Shown: positions 18,241 to 28,477, numbered from the stretch's first letter. The stretch: DNA of 64,000 bases from Rubrivivax sp. (GCA_016790225.1 JAEUOZ010000069.1:17920-81919); one strand, 5' to 3'. Notes: generated by a model not told the origin, from the letters alone. Made by a program: numbers and translations.

Positions 18241-19949
18241 GTCGTGGATTCTCCGGGCTCGCTTCTTGTCATCGACGCGGGTGCGTCGACCCCCAACACC
18301 GCCAGCGCGTTCTGCAGCACCTGTCGCGTGGCGGCCAGCAGCGCCATGCGCGCCCGCGCCAGTGCCGCGTCGTCCACCAGGAAGCGCTCGGCCGCATACC
18401 AGCTGTGCAGCGCCGCCGCGAGATCGCGCAGATAGAAGGCCACATCATGCGGCGCGTGCTCGGCCGCGGCACGCGAGAGCATCTGCGGATACTCGGCCAG
18501 CTGGCGCATCAGGGCTTCCTCGGTCGGCGCGGTCAAGCGCTCCAGTTCCGCCTGCGCGAGTGCGCCGACATCGCCGCCCCGCTCCTGCCACTGGGCCAGC
18601 ACCGAGCAGATCCGCGCATGGGCGTACTGGACGTAGAACACGGGGTTCTCGTCGTTGGCCTTCAAGGCCAGATCGATGTCGAATACAAACTCGGTGTCCG
18701 ACTTGCGGCTGACCAGGAAGAAGCGCACGGCATCGCGGCTGGTCCACTCGATCAGGTCGCGCAGCGTCACGTAGCTGCCGGCGCGCTTGGAGATCTTCAC
18801 CTCCTGCCCGCCGCGCATCACGGTGATCATCTTGTACAGCGCGTAGTCGGGATAGCCCGCCGGGACGCCCAGGCCCACGGCCTGAAGGCCGGCCCGCACA
18901 CGCGCCACGGTACCGTGGTGATCCGTGCCCTGCACGTTGATCACCTTGGTGAAGCCGCGCTCGAACTTGGCCAGGTGGTAGGCGACATCCGGCACGAAAT
19001 AGGTGTAGCTGCCGTCGGACTTGCGCATCACGCGGTCCTTGTCGTCGCCGTATTCGGTGGTGCGCAGCCACAGCGCGCCATCCAGCTCGTAGGTCTTGCC
19101 CGCGGCTACCAGGCGCCGCACCGTGTCCTCGACACGGCCATCGGCATAGAGGCTGCTCTCCAGGTAGTAATGGTCGAAGCGCACGCCGAAGGCGCGCAGA
19201 TCCAGATCCTGCTCGCGACGCAGGTAGGCCACGGCGAACTGGCGGATGCCGTCCAGATCGTCGGCGTCGCCGCTGGCGGTGAAGGCGCGGTCGTCGGCAT
19301 GCACCGTCTTGCGCGCCAGGAAGTCCGCCGCGATGTCGGCGATGTAGTCGCCGTTGTAGGCCGAATCCGGCCAGGCCGCGTCGCCGGGCTTCAGCCCCTT
19401 CAGCCGCGCCTGCGTGGAGGCCGCCAGGGTCTCGATCTGCACGCCCGCATCGTTGTAGTAGAACTCGCGGTGCAGCTCGTCGCCCTGCGTGGCCAGCAGG
19501 TTGCAGATGCAGTCGCCCAGGGCCGCATTGCGCCCATGGCCCACATGCAGCGGCCCGGTGGGGTTGGCCGACACAAACTCCACCATCACCCGACGCCCGC
19601 TGGCGGGGCGCCGGCCGTAGCCCGCGCCGGCCGCAAAGATCTCGCCGATGACCGACAGCCGCGCCGCCGGCGACAGCCGCAGGTTGATGAAGCCCGGGCC
19701 GGCAATCTCCAGCGCCGCGACCCAGCGCTGCACGGCCGACTGACGATCCAGCGCAGCCACCAGGGCCTGCGCGATCTCGCGCGGGTTGCGCTTGAGGCTG
19801 CGCGCGAGCGTCATGCCCAGCGTGATGGCCAGATCGCCATGCGAGGCCTGGCGCGGGGTTTCGAAGGCCGGCTCGGGGGCGGCGCCGGGGGCGACCTCGG
19901 CAAGCGCGTGGCGCAGCGCATCAAGCAGCGCCTGTTTGACCTGTTTCAT
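18237..19949 (-). CDS. argS: Arginyl-tRNA synthetase
   Basis: A 570-residue class Ia synthetase that charges tRNA-Arg. It has the N-terminal additional domain, the HIGH-type motif in [20 protein letters not shown], the arginine/ATP pocket around [11 protein letters not shown], a KMSKS-type motif [12 protein letters not shown], and a C-terminal anticodon-binding helical domain. The ATG at 19949 (MKQVKQALL) matches the family start. It heads the argS-SPOR unit, with codon overlap to the SPOR gene. Confidence 0.97.
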   Translation of the reverse strand: MKQVKQALLDALRHALAEVAPGAAPEPAFETPRQASHGDLAITLGMTLARSLKRNPREIAQALVAALDRQSAVQRWVAALEIAGPGFINLRLSPAARLSVIGEIFAAGAGYGRRPASGRRVMVEFVSANPTGPLHVGHGRNAALGDCICNLLATQGDELHREFYYNDAGVQIETLAASTQARLKGLKPGDAAWPDSAYNGDYIADIAADFLARKTVHADDRAFTASGDADDLDGIRQFAVAYLRREQDLDLRAFGVRFDHYYLESSLYADGRVEDTVRRLVAAGKTYELDGALWLRTTEYGDDKDRVMRKSDGSYTYFVPDVAYHLAKFERGFTKVINVQGTDHHGTVARVRAGLQAVGLGVPAGYPDYALYKMITVMRGGQEVKISKRAGSYVTLRDLIEWTSRDAVRFFLVSRKSDTEFVFDIDLALKANDENPVFYVQYAHARICSVLAQWQERGGDVGALAQAELERLTAPTEEALMRQLAEYPQMLSRAAAEHAPHDVAFYLRDLAAALHSWYAAERFLVDDAALARARMALLAATRQVLQNALAVLGVDAPASMTRSEPGESTT

Positions 19950-20147
19950 GGCGGTCGATTCTACGGAGCCGCCCACGGCGCGCTGCGCGGGCGCTCTTCG
20001 GCAGCTGCCGCCGGGGCCCCATCGGCAGCGCGGGTTTGTGCGGCAAAGCCGGCCCTGTTCGGTGCTTTGGGAGCGCCCGGGCGGCGGCACGATCGACCGG
20101 ATCGCACGGAAGGGTCCGACGGACGCTGCCGGTGCGCGCCGCTGCCC

Positions 20148-21569
20148 ATGACCGAAGCCTTCATCCCTGCGGAGCCTCAGACCGGCGGCGCCCTTCGAGC
20201 GGCGCCCGCGCCAGCCACGCCCCCGATCCCCGCCCTGCGCGACCCCGGCCTGCCGGCGAGCATCGGCAAGTACCGCGTGCGGGCACGCCTTGGGGAGGGC
20301 GCCACCAGCGAGGTCTTCCTCGCTCGCGACGAGTTCCGCAAAGCCGATGTGGCCATCAAGCGTGTGCGCCCCGGGCTGGCGCCGGACAGCGACGAAGGGC
20401 ACTTCAGCGAGCACTTCTTTGCCGCCGAGGCGGCCTTGGTGGGCCGCCTGCAGCACCCCAATATCGTGCAGCTGTTCGACGCCGTGGCCGAGCCGCCCAC
20501 GCCCTACCTGGTGATGGAGTACGTGCCCGGCGACACGCTGCGGCGCTTCTGCCGGCCCGATACCCTGCTGTCGCTGGAGACCATCGTCGAAGTGGCCTTC
20601 AAATGCGCGATGGCGCTGGGCTACTGCTGGCGCCAGGGCCTGATCCACCGCGATGTCAAACCCGCCAACATACTGGCTGTGATGAAGGGCGGCGAGGTCA
20701 CCGACATCAAGATCACCGATTTCGGCAGCGTGCTGAACCTCGGCTCGGACCGCACGCAGGTCTTCCGCGTGGGCTCGCTGGCCTACATGTCGCCCGAGCA
20801 GGTGGACGGCAGCGAGCTGGACAGCCGCGCCGACATCTATTCGCTGGCCGCGGTGATGTACCACCTGATCGCCGGCCGCCCGCCCTTCGAAGCGGCGAGC
20901 CAGCCGGCCCTGCTGCACCAGATCTTCCATGGCAGCCTCACGCCGCTGACCGGCCTGCGCGAAGGCGTCAGCGAGGCACTGGACGATCTGGTGCGCACCG
21001 CGCTGTCGCGCGACCGGCAGGCGCGGCCGGCCGGCTGGGAGCCGTTTGCGCACGCGCTGTCGCAGCTGGTGTCCAGCCACGAGGTCCCGCGCAAGGGGCT
21101 GCAGGCCGTGCTGGACTCCGAGCGCTTCAGCCTGCTGAGATCGCTGGATTTCTTCGCCGACTTCGGCGACGTGGAGCTGTGGGAAGTGGTCCACCGCGCG
21201 CACTGGGCACGGCACGGCTACGGCGACGCGCTGTTCCGCAAGGGCGAACAGGGCAACCGCTTCTACATCGTGGCGCAAGGCAAGGTCGAGGTCTTCCGCC
21301 AGGGCCAGCGCGTGGCCAAGATGGGCTCAGGCACCTCGGTGGGCGAGATGGCCTACCTCGCGCCCAACCCCGAACTGCGCACCCACAGCGCCGACGTGCT
21401 GGTTGCCACCCCGTCGACAACCGTCTCGTTCACGCCCGAGAGCCTGCGCCAGCTGAGCATCGGCACGCGCTCGCTGTTCGACGCCGCCTTCATCCGCGTG
21501 CTCGTGCGCCGCCTGCACGCCGCGCAGGAAACGCTGATCGAGCAGCGGCTGGGGCAGCGCAGGGGCTGA
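20148..21569 (+). CDS. Ser/Thr protein kinase with C-terminal cyclic-nucleotide-binding domain
   Basis: A 473-residue soluble protein. Residues about 40-310 are a Hanks-type kinase: [10 protein letters not shown] (Gly loop), VAIKRV (Lys), [10 protein letters not shown] (catalytic loop), DFGSV (DFG) and MSPEQ. Residues about 325-450 form a cNMP-binding beta-roll ([36 protein letters not shown]). The architecture suggests a kinase gated by cAMP or cGMP. There is no membrane segment. The gene is convergent with the caspase operon. It lacks the TCTGAC-N16-CGTC promoter found across the island, so it is probably not a member of that regulon even though it borders it. Confidence 0.9.
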   Translation: MTEAFIPAEPQTGGALRAAPAPATPPIPALRDPGLPASIGKYRVRARLGEGATSEVFLARDEFRKADVAIKRVRPGLAPDSDEGHFSEHFFAAEAALVGRLQHPNIVQLFDAVAEPPTPYLVMEYVPGDTLRRFCRPDTLLSLETIVEVAFKCAMALGYCWRQGLIHRDVKPANILAVMKGGEVTDIKITDFGSVLNLGSDRTQVFRVGSLAYMSPEQVDGSELDSRADIYSLAAVMYHLIAGRPPFEAASQPALLHQIFHGSLTPLTGLREGVSEALDDLVRTALSRDRQARPAGWEPFAHALSQLVSSHEVPRKGLQAVLDSERFSLLRSLDFFADFGDVELWEVVHRAHWARHGYGDALFRKGEQGNRFYIVAQGKVEVFRQGQRVAKMGSGTSVGEMAYLAPNPELRTHSADVLVATPSTTVSFTPESLRQLSIGTRSLFDAAFIRVLVRRLHAAQETLIEQRLGQRRG

Positions 21570-21611
21570 GTTGCGCCGTCAGGCAAGACGCGCCGCGTGC
21601 GTCCGCAGCGA

Positions 21612-23204
21612 TCAGATCCTGATCTGCTGACCCAGCCCGGTGTAGGCCAGCACCGGGTTCTGCACCTTGCAGCGGTTGTTGCGGCACATGCTCGTGGAGG
21701 CATCGATCACCTCCTTCTGTACCCGCTGGCGAAAGACATCGACCAGGCTTTCCTTGCCCGCGGCGGCCTCGATGGCGCGCACCATCCGAGAAGTGAACAG
21801 GCCCCCGTGGGGCATGTCTTCCAGGGACTCCTCATCGGACTGCGAGGAGGCCACCACGACATAGGCCTTGCGCGGATCGGTGATGTCACCAGCCAGCTGC
21901 TCGGGGCTGGGAGCCACGTTGCCGGCGCGAACCTCCAGCGAACGGCTCGCCGATACCGTCAGCCGGGGCATGCGGATCGCGGCGCCACCGGCATGGCAGG
22001 TGTCCGCCAGCAGCACCACCTGGCGCGCCGGCAAGTGCCCGATCAAGCCCTGGATCTGCCAGAAATCCAGCGCATTCGCATCGCTCTGGCCGCTGAGGCG
22101 GAAGTCATCCAGGATGGGCAGGCCATAGCCGGACAGGGAATACGCCGACGGCGCGCCATGCGCGGACATGGCCACGAGCACCAGATCGTCGGGCTGCGCC
22201 TTGCCGGCCAGGGTCATCAGCTGCGCGCGGACGTTGGCGCTGGTGGCGCGTTCGTTCTCGAGCATCACGATGTCTTCCGCCGAGAAACCCCGCTTGGTCA
22301 GCATGCCGCGCAGGATCTTCATGTCCACGGCGACACCGGCCAGATTGCCCATCGTCACCTTGCCTGCATTCGCGCGGTTGACGCGCGAGTAGTCGGACAC
22401 GCCCACCAGCAGCGCGTACTTGCGCTGAGGCGGTTGAAGGGCCAGCGCCGGCGCGCCCGAAGGCGCCGCCGGGGCAGGAGCCGGTCCAGGAGCCGGGGCT
22501 GTGGCGGATGGGGCCGACACCGTGACTGGCGCCGGCATCGGCGGCCGGGGGGCCGCCACCACGGCACCGCCCTGCACGACGGTGGGCAGCGGGCGCTGGG
22601 CGGCCGTCACCTCCTGCGCGCTGAGCCCTTTCAGGCGCTGCGCGACCTTGCCCACCAGCTCGGTGGCCGCGTCCTGGGCGGCCTTCTCAAACGCCGCCGC
22701 CAGGCCCGCGGCGCCCGGCGCCATGGCGACGCTGGTCCCACGCCCGGAGGCTTCGGCACCAGCGACGAGGACGCTCGGGCCCAGGTGCACCTTGCCGCGG
22801 ATGCGCACGTCCACCAGCGACCAATCCGGATTGCGAGGATGGGGGCGCTGGATCTGCGACACCGCAAACATCAGTGTGGCTCCTGCGTCGCGGTCGAATT
22901 CGACGATCAGCTCCGGGCCCTTCTCCAGCAGCTCATAAGCCTTGGCGTCAGGCTGCCGGACGTTGAATCCGGCCCCGGCGAACTCCTGCTCCAGTTGCGA
23001 GGCAGCCGCCAAGGGCGCGGGATCCGTGCGGGCCGGCAAGCCGTCCTGATCGCGGCGGTAGAGCACGGTGAGCACGTTCAGCCCATTGGCGGATTGCGCT
23101 GCAGCCGGCGCTGCAAACCAGGTGATGGGCAATCCGGCGGCCCCGATTGCACCCAGCAGGCGACGGCGTTCGGGTTGGCAGACGTCCGCGGCGTTCTCGC
23201 TCAT
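21612..23204 (-). CDS. Exported caspase-family (C14) protein, caspase 1 of the island
   Basis: 530 residues from ATG 23204 (AAGGGAGA upstream). The N-terminus has a Tat-like signal (ERRRLLGAIGAAG, cleavage near AAAQS). Residues about 40-190 form an alpha/beta domain that may resemble the lipoprotein-like domains of CsgG or FlgO proteins (weak). A Pro/Ala linker (about 215-260) leads to a caspase p20-like domain starting KYALLVGVSDY, with catalytic His349 (MSAHGAP) and Cys403 (LADTCHAGG). Unlike the other three island caspases it has no EF-hand loop. It is the last gene of a three-gene unit (gaps 38 and 30 bases) read from the promoter at 26427. The substrate is unknown; bacterial relatives mostly prefer basic P1 residues. 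Confidence 0.88.
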   Translation of the reverse strand: MSENAADVCQPERRRLLGAIGAAGLPITWFAAPAAAQSANGLNVLTVLYRRDQDGLPARTDPAPLAAASQLEQEFAGAGFNVRQPDAKAYELLEKGPELIVEFDRDAGATLMFAVSQIQRPHPRNPDWSLVDVRIRGKVHLGPSVLVAGAEASGRGTSVAMAPGAAGLAAAFEKAAQDAATELVGKVAQRLKGLSAQEVTAAQRPLPTVVQGGAVVAAPRPPMPAPVTVSAPSATAPAPGPAPAPAAPSGAPALALQPPQRKYALLVGVSDYSRVNRANAGKVTMGNLAGVAVDMKILRGMLTKRGFSAEDIVMLENERATSANVRAQLMTLAGKAQPDDLVLVAMSAHGAPSAYSLSGYGLPILDDFRLSGQSDANALDFWQIQGLIGHLPARQVVLLADTCHAGGAAIRMPRLTVSASRSLEVRAGNVAPSPEQLAGDITDPRKAYVVVASSQSDEESLEDMPHGGLFTSRMVRAIEAAAGKESLVDVFRQRVQKEVIDASTSMCRNNRCKVQNPVLAYTGLGQQIRI

Positions 23205-23234
23205 GATTCTCTCCCTTCGGTGGACCTGCACCGC

Positions 23235-24215
23235 TCAGCGCGGCCGCGAGCGAAGCAGCGAGGCGTTGGTGATCACGGCATAGTCGGTCAGCGCCGGCTT
23301 GGCGCCCGGCACGAGCTGGTTGACGGTGCACTGGCTGGTCTCCGTGCCGACGCCCGTGCACTGGATCTGCGCGACCGGGATCGTCGAAGCGAGGACCTGC
23401 TTGCTGCCCAGGGTGCGGTAGGTCGGCCGGAAGATCACCAGTTCGTCACCCTGCCGGAAGCCGTGCTTGCGGCCGCCGGCAATGCCGACGTTGCAGCCCT
23501 CGACACTCAGCACCTTGGCCGAGGGCCGCAGGCGCGACTCCAGCTCGCGCTGCAGTTCGGCAAAGGCTTCGCGTGCGGCGTCGACATAGTCGTTGCCCAG
23601 CGTTTCGCGCCACTCGGGGGCCTGCGGGTTGTCGGTGCTGGTCAGGACGATGCGACGTCCGCTGACGTCACCGGTGATCCCTTCCACCGTGATCGCCTCG
23701 CCCAGGAGGTCTTCGCCGGACTCCACATGGGTCAGGCCCAGGGAGATGGCGACGCGGCTGGACACCACGCGGCGCGTGGGCTCGATCTGGCGCAAGGCCT
23801 GATCGGCATGGGTGAAGTGCAGGTCGACCAGCGCCTTGCTGTACTCGGGCGTGACGGCGAAGCCGGCATCGAAGACCGCAAAGCGCTGGCTGCTCTTGAT
23901 GCTGTCGCCGAACATGCGCATCATCTGCGGATAGTTGATGCTGGTGGCCTTGGCCATGGCCGGCGGCAGGCGGCGCTTGTCGTCCATCTTGTCGATGCCG
24001 GCACTCTCCACGATCACCGCGAGGCGCTTGCCCGCATCCAGCAACTTCAGCCGTTCCAGATCCACACCCGGCGGCATGGACAGCGGGCCTTCCTTGCCGC
24101 ACTCGCCCGTCTGCTGGCGTGCGCCGAACAGTTGAGCCTGCGAAGCCAGCGGCGTCAGGGCCAGCAGCATCACCGCGGCTGCGCAGGCACGCCGCAACGT
24201 CATCTCGAATGTCAT
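23235..24215 (-). CDS. Exported protein of unknown function, CsgG/FlgT-like flavour
   Basis: 326 residues from ATG 24215, which has AGGAG six bases upstream. A signal peptide (cleavage near ASQAQ) is followed by an alpha/beta domain. The part YVDAAREAFAELQRELESR, then GIAGGRKHGFRQGDELVIFRP, resembles the C-terminal beta domain of FlgT/CsgG-type periplasmic proteins. Two Cys lie near the C-terminus (IQCTG, SQCTV). Function is not recognised. It sits between a lipoprotein gene and a caspase gene in the same unit, so a partnership in a periplasmic or outer-membrane assembly is plausible (inference). Confidence 0.75.
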   Translation of the reverse strand: MTFEMTLRRACAAAVMLLALTPLASQAQLFGARQQTGECGKEGPLSMPPGVDLERLKLLDAGKRLAVIVESAGIDKMDDKRRLPPAMAKATSINYPQMMRMFGDSIKSSQRFAVFDAGFAVTPEYSKALVDLHFTHADQALRQIEPTRRVVSSRVAISLGLTHVESGEDLLGEAITVEGITGDVSGRRIVLTSTDNPQAPEWRETLGNDYVDAAREAFAELQRELESRLRPSAKVLSVEGCNVGIAGGRKHGFRQGDELVIFRPTYRTLGSKQVLASTIPVAQIQCTGVGTETSQCTVNQLVPGAKPALTDYAVITNASLLRSRPR

Positions 24216-24253
24216 CTCGTACTCCTGTGAATGGGTTGCGCCTGGCGGCAGGC

Positions 24254-26368
24254 TCAGCGGCTGGGCGTTCCTTGCGGACGCGGTGACGGAGCGGGCCGCG
24301 GTGTGGCTTGAGGACGCGGCGTCGCGGCGGGGGCCGGCGCGGCGCCCTGAGCGGATGCGGTGCGGACGGCGCAGGAACTGACGTGCGACTCGTAGACGAA
24401 GATCGCTTCCGGTGACGGCACAGGCCGCACGGCAAAGCGGCCGCCGCCCATCTCGAGCATCGCGTGGCTCGGCGACGAGCTCTCGCGGTTGGCGAAGATC
24501 ATGCGCAGCAGCTGCTGGTTGTTCCACTCGCCATAACGATCGCTGACGTTGCGCTGCACTTCGGCCAGAAACTCGCCGCCGACGCCGGTGTGGCGCTCGC
24601 GGTGATCGCGCCCGAGCAGGTCCTCGGCCAGCCGCATTTCGCGCTGCCCCATCGAAGGCGCGGTGAAGCTGTTGACGAAGGAGTAGTCGGTCCCCTGTTC
24701 CTTGCCGGCTTCGCCGAAATACGCCTCGGCAAACTTGGCGCGCTCGGAGCCCGGGATCGCGGCGTCCAGCATACGGCCCGCTTCGGCTGCATCGCAGGAG
24801 CGCACGCCATTCAGCCAGCCGGCCTGGCGCTCGCGGAACAAGGCCTTGGAGAAGCGCTCATCGGCGCCGGCCGTCTTGAGCTCCGCGAAGACGGCCTTGG
24901 CGTCCTTGAGCTCCTTGACCTGGTCTCCGTGCGCCACCACGAAGAGGTGCGGCGTGCCTTGCTGGAACGGGAAGGTGAGGCCCTTGCCGACCACCTTGGC
25001 CACGGTAGGCAGCAGCGGCACGGCAGCGGTGGCGAAATCGACGATCAAGGGCATCGAGCTGATGAGGTTGGGCGCATTGTTCTTGCGGCCCAGTTCAGAG
25101 ACGCTCTGCACAAAGGAGGTCGACAAGCCCGCAAACGCGATGACCCCGGACACGGTGCGCATGTAGGCCTGCGTACGCCGGACCACATCGTCCTTCTTGG
25201 TCGAATACTTCTTGAAGGCTTCCGGATCCTGCAGGCGCAGGTACTGCAGGGCCAGGTTCTGCGCGGCCATGTCCTTCGTGAACTGCGCCAGCGTCATGGT
25301 CGCCAGCTGTTCATCGATGAACCGCAGATCCGCTTCAGACAGGCCGCGGCGGATATTGGCCTCGGCGGCTCGGCGCCCCGTGGTGTCGCCGGAACTCTGC
25401 GCCGCGCGGCGCTTGTCCACCGTGCTGAACAGCAGCTTGGCCGCCTCTTCGCGTTGATCCAGCAGTTCCTTGTAATCGACCTCCAGGCTCTTGAAGTCGC
25501 TGTCGGCCTCTTCCATGATCTTGGCGGTCAGCTTGGCGGCCACCACCATCGTGGCCATGTTCAGTGCCCGCTTCGAATCCGCCGGTGTGAAGTGAGTGGA
25601 GTCCGGCAGCGTGACCGAGATGTCGGCCAGGGACTTGGACAGTTCATTGCCCAGCAGCGCCGACAGGTGCTCGTCCAGCGCCTTGAAGCCCACGTTCAGC
25701 GCACGGGAGCGCAGTTCGTTCAAGGCGATCTCGACGGCCGCGCCCTTCAGCGTGTCCATCAAGGCGCCCTGGACCTGTCGTCCGCTCATCGCACTGTTGA
25801 CCGACAGATCCAGCGCCATGCTGGCCCGCGCCCAGGCCTTGACCGACTTCTGGCGCGTGAGCTCCTGGCGCATCTGCACCAGGTACTCCATCATGTCCTT
25901 GCCGTTCACGCGGCCCTTGGCAAACAGCGGGCGCAATTCGGCCGGCACGCCGGCACCAGGCCGGGCAGCCTGGCCGCCACCGCCGCCAAAGAGGCCGGCA
26001 AAGGGATTCGGGACCGCCGAATCCGGGGCCGGCGTGCCCGGGGAGGGTGGAGCGGGGCGCGAAGGCGGTGCCTTCCCTGGCTCCGGCGTCGGCTGCCCTT
26101 GGGCCGAGGCCAGCAACTGAGCCGTGGTGGCATTGCAACCCGTCAGCGACACGCCAACCACACACAGCATCGCAGCCAGCGCCAGCGATGCGAGGCGCGG
26201 CGTTGCCGGTCGACGCTCAATCTGAGTCATGTGCACACTCCCTGAACCTTGCTGAAGGATCGTAGCGACATCGCCACCCGTCTGACGATTCGGGTTACCC
26301 GCAGAGGGAATTGGCCGACCGGCTGCGCTGCCTGGGCGATGCGGCTGGGACGTGACGTTCTCAGACAT
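24254..26368 (-). CDS. Large lipoprotein of unknown function, first gene of the caspase-1 operon
   Basis: Up to 704 residues. Two starts are possible. ATG 26368 has AGGAGG five bases upstream and lies 58 bases after the regulon promoter. ATG 26230 (AGGGAG upstream) places the lipoprotein signal (VSLTGC) at the usual distance from the N-terminus. The longer form puts 46 polar residues ahead of the signal, which would be unusual. After a Pro-rich linker and a Gly run the mature part is mostly helical, with paired hydrophobic segments near the middle and a Pro/Arg-rich C-terminal tail. No known domain was recognised. It is co-transcribed with an exported protein gene and caspase 1. Confidence 0.75.
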   Translation of the reverse strand: MSENVTSQPHRPGSAAGRPIPSAGNPNRQTGGDVATILQQGSGSVHMTQIERRPATPRLASLALAAMLCVVGVSLTGCNATTAQLLASAQGQPTPEPGKAPPSRPAPPSPGTPAPDSAVPNPFAGLFGGGGGQAARPGAGVPAELRPLFAKGRVNGKDMMEYLVQMRQELTRQKSVKAWARASMALDLSVNSAMSGRQVQGALMDTLKGAAVEIALNELRSRALNVGFKALDEHLSALLGNELSKSLADISVTLPDSTHFTPADSKRALNMATMVVAAKLTAKIMEEADSDFKSLEVDYKELLDQREEAAKLLFSTVDKRRAAQSSGDTTGRRAAEANIRRGLSEADLRFIDEQLATMTLAQFTKDMAAQNLALQYLRLQDPEAFKKYSTKKDDVVRRTQAYMRTVSGVIAFAGLSTSFVQSVSELGRKNNAPNLISSMPLIVDFATAAVPLLPTVAKVVGKGLTFPFQQGTPHLFVVAHGDQVKELKDAKAVFAELKTAGADERFSKALFRERQAGWLNGVRSCDAAEAGRMLDAAIPGSERAKFAEAYFGEAGKEQGTDYSFVNSFTAPSMGQREMRLAEDLLGRDHRERHTGVGGEFLAEVQRNVSDRYGEWNNQQLLRMIFANRESSSPSHAMLEMGGGRFAVRPVPSPEAIFVYESHVSSCAVRTASAQGAAPAPAATPRPQATPRPAPSPRPQGTPSR

Positions 26369-26426
26369 GGGTTCCTCCTGAATGTGATGCGGATGTGCGG
26401 TGCGTGGCGATCTGGTCCTCTGTAGG

Positions 26427-26452
26427 GACGATCAAGCCGCAGAATCGTCAGA
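26427..26452 (-). promoter_or_regulatory. ECF-type promoter P1 (lipoprotein / caspase-1 operon)
   Basis: On the minus strand TCTGAC (26452-26447), 16 bases, CGTC (26430-26427). The start codon at 26368 lies 58 bases downstream. It is identical in both boxes and spacing to the other island sites. Confidence 0.75.
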
Positions 26453-26836
26453 TGCCGGCGCTTGATTTCGTTCGCAGCGCTTGGGCAGTGACGCGGTGGC
26501 CGCTGGGCCTTGCCCCCCGCCCCAACACGGCCCTCCAGCCCGGGCTCGGGCAAGAAGGGCGCTGCCAGAGCAAGCGTCACACAGGATCAGCCAGCCGCCG
26601 AGTTGAACGTATCGGCCACACGCAGCCTGCGCCCAGCCCAGCCCAGCCCAAGAAACTCTAACGCGAGATCCGACCCAACACCGGCCCGCGGCATCCACCC
26701 GCCGTTTGTCCGACGGGCGGCTGACATCGGACTTTCAATCCGTCACCACGGGTAAACAGACAACGCAGCCATGAGGCCGGGCGCCGGCACATCCGAAGGC
26801 GGCCAGGGGTATCCGGCCCGACGCCCGCCGACGCGC
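26453..26836. other. Intergenic stretch without a recognisable gene
   Basis: 384 bases between promoter P1 and the anti-sigma stop. It contains short CCCAG iterations near 26637 and several GC-rich partial palindromes, which may end the sigma/anti-sigma transcript. No frame here has a convincing start or coding pattern. Confidence 0.4.
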
Positions 26837-27532
26837 TCAAGGCGTGAATCGCACGACCAGTTGCCCGCTGGAGGGCAGGGTCCGCCCGGTCTGTTGAAGC
26901 CGTTCATCCACCTCGGCCCGCTTGGAAGCCGGCACCTGCGCCGACAGCCAGACCTCGCGCCCCTCGACGCGCAGCGTGGCCATCACGCCATGCGAGGCCA
27001 GCAAGGCCTGCAGCGCAGACGCTGCCGCCGCCGGATCGGGAACCCGTTCCGTGACGCCCTGAGTCGAGGGATCGCGCGGATCCGCGGCCGATGCCCCGCT
27101 GATCGGCGCACTGGCCGCCGGCAGCTCCTTCATGACCAGTTCGTCATCGGGGTCGGGCATCACCCAGCGCACGGCAATCACCGCACCCAGGACCGCGGCG
27201 CCCACCATGCCGTAGCGTGAGAGCGCCATGCCCGAGCTTCCCGAGCCCGGAAACAGCCAGGCCTGCAGCCGTTGCCAGCTTCCGGGCCTTTCGGATGCTT
27301 GGGTCTGCGCCTTCGGCTGGGCCGTGGGCTGGGCCGGTGCTGCCGCCTGGCGGGCGCGCACGATGGCCAGCAGGCGGGCTTCGCCTTCCGGATCGTCAGT
27401 GGCCTGCTGCTCCATCAGGGGATGCGCGGCGAAGTGGCTGCGCAAGCGCTCGGCCCGCCGCGTCTCGGCGTCATCCGCCTTGCGCAGGCCGGCCAGGACC
27501 TCGAAGAACTTCTCGTCTCGATCGGCGCTCAT
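26837..27532 (-). CDS. Probable anti-sigma factor, one membrane span
   Basis: 231 residues. The N-terminal cytoplasmic part is charged (MSADRDEKFFEVLAGLRKA). A Gln/Ala/Pro linker is followed by one membrane helix (about 110-127, YGMVGAAVLGAVIAVRWV) and a periplasmic domain of about 100 residues with an ACT-like alpha/beta pattern (VEGREVWLSAQVPASKRAEVDERL). The start is three bases after the stop of the ECF sigma gene and has AAGGA upstream. This order and topology are those of ECF sigma/anti-sigma pairs, but no classical zinc anti-sigma (HxxxCxxC) motif is seen. The assignment therefore rests on context. Confidence 0.7.
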   Translation of the reverse strand: MSADRDEKFFEVLAGLRKADDAETRRAERLRSHFAAHPLMEQQATDDPEGEARLLAIVRARQAAAPAQPTAQPKAQTQASERPGSWQRLQAWLFPGSGSSGMALSRYGMVGAAVLGAVIAVRWVMPDPDDELVMKELPAASAPISGASAADPRDPSTQGVTERVPDPAAAASALQALLASHGVMATLRVEGREVWLSAQVPASKRAEVDERLQQTGRTLPSSGQLVVRFTP

Positions 27533-27535
27533 GAT

Positions 27536-28204
27536 TCAGTCCTTGCACGCGTCGAAATACTCGCGCGCCATCTTCAGTGCGTGACTCTTGCGTTGCCTCG
27601 CGTTCTTGCGCTGCTGCTCGGTGATGTTGGACGGGTCCGCCCCGAACTCGACGGCAATGTCGTCGATCTCCAGACCTTCGGCCACCAGTCGCAAGACACG
27701 CGCATAGGCCGGATGATCCTCTTCGAAGGCCGTCATGGCACGTTCGAGACAATCGCCCTGGCCGGGGTTGGGTGCCTTGTCGGGCGCAAAGATGGGCTGC
27801 GCCTGCTCGACTTCCGGGCGGATGTTGTCGTTTTCATCGTGCAGCGGGCCGATCTCGGCGCCACCGCCCCGCTTGGCGGCGCGCTGTCGGCGATGCCAGT
27901 CCAGCGCCTGCGAATCCAGGCACCTGTAGAGCCAGCTCAGGCCACCGGCCTGACCGCCCGGGTTGCTCTCGACAAAACGCAGCATCGCATCCACGGCGTT
28001 TTCTTCAGCGTCTTCGCGCGACATGCCGACCACATTCGTGCCGTTGCCGAACTCCAGGCGCCGGATCATGAAGTTGCGCAGATGTCGGTAGAGCAGCTGG
28101 GCAGCCCGCTCCGCGAGGCCTTGGCGCACGGCGTCCAGGGCGGCCTGTGCCGCCTCCTTGATCGACATGTTCCCGGAGCCGTCGTCCTGGTGTCCGATTG
28201 CCAC
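27536..28204 (-). CDS. ECF-family RNA polymerase sigma factor
   Basis: A 222-residue sigma-70-type factor. Region 2 is seen around AAQLLYRHLRNFMIRRL and SREDAEENAVDAMLRFVE, then LSWLYRCLDSQALDWHRR. Region 4 with its helix-turn-helix is at the C-terminus (IDDIAVEFGADPSNITEQQR, then QRKSHALKMA). GTG 28204 is preferred: GAGG lies eight bases upstream, and the in-frame sequence further up (to ATG 28432) has poor third-position GC and rare codons such as CGA, CCA and AGA. Promoter P2 lies 274 bases upstream, so the gene appears to transcribe itself. It is the best candidate for recognising all the TCTGAC-N16-CGTC sites of this island. Confidence 0.8.
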   Translation of the reverse strand: MAIGHQDDGSGNMSIKEAAQAALDAVRQGLAERAAQLLYRHLRNFMIRRLEFGNGTNVVGMSREDAEENAVDAMLRFVESNPGGQAGGLSWLYRCLDSQALDWHRRQRAAKRGGGAEIGPLHDENDNIRPEVEQAQPIFAPDKAPNPGQGDCLERAMTAFEEDHPAYARVLRLVAEGLEIDDIAVEFGADPSNITEQQRKNARQRKSHALKMAREYFDACKD

Positions 28205-28477
28205 AGAATCCCCCTCAAGCTCCATCCCCTGGCTTGAGGTCATTCTAGGCATGGCCCACGCGCCGCCAGCTTCGAGCACACCCGGGTACGGCTCGGCGGG
28301 CTGGCTGGCAAGCAGCGCCTGAAGCCGGCTGCGGGCCGCTCGGGTGGCGAGGTGGATCCATGGCGGCGTCCGCGTCATGGGTCGGCAGGGCGCGCGGCCT
28401 CGTGGAAGAGTGGCTTGGGTGAGGGTCATCATGGTCGGTCGCTCTCTGGACGCATGGCATGGCGTCTTGTCGGCGTG

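Noticed and set aside
26279..26304. TCTGAC on the plus strand inside the lipoprotein gene start
   Set aside because: No CGTC at 16 bases and no plus-strand gene downstream.
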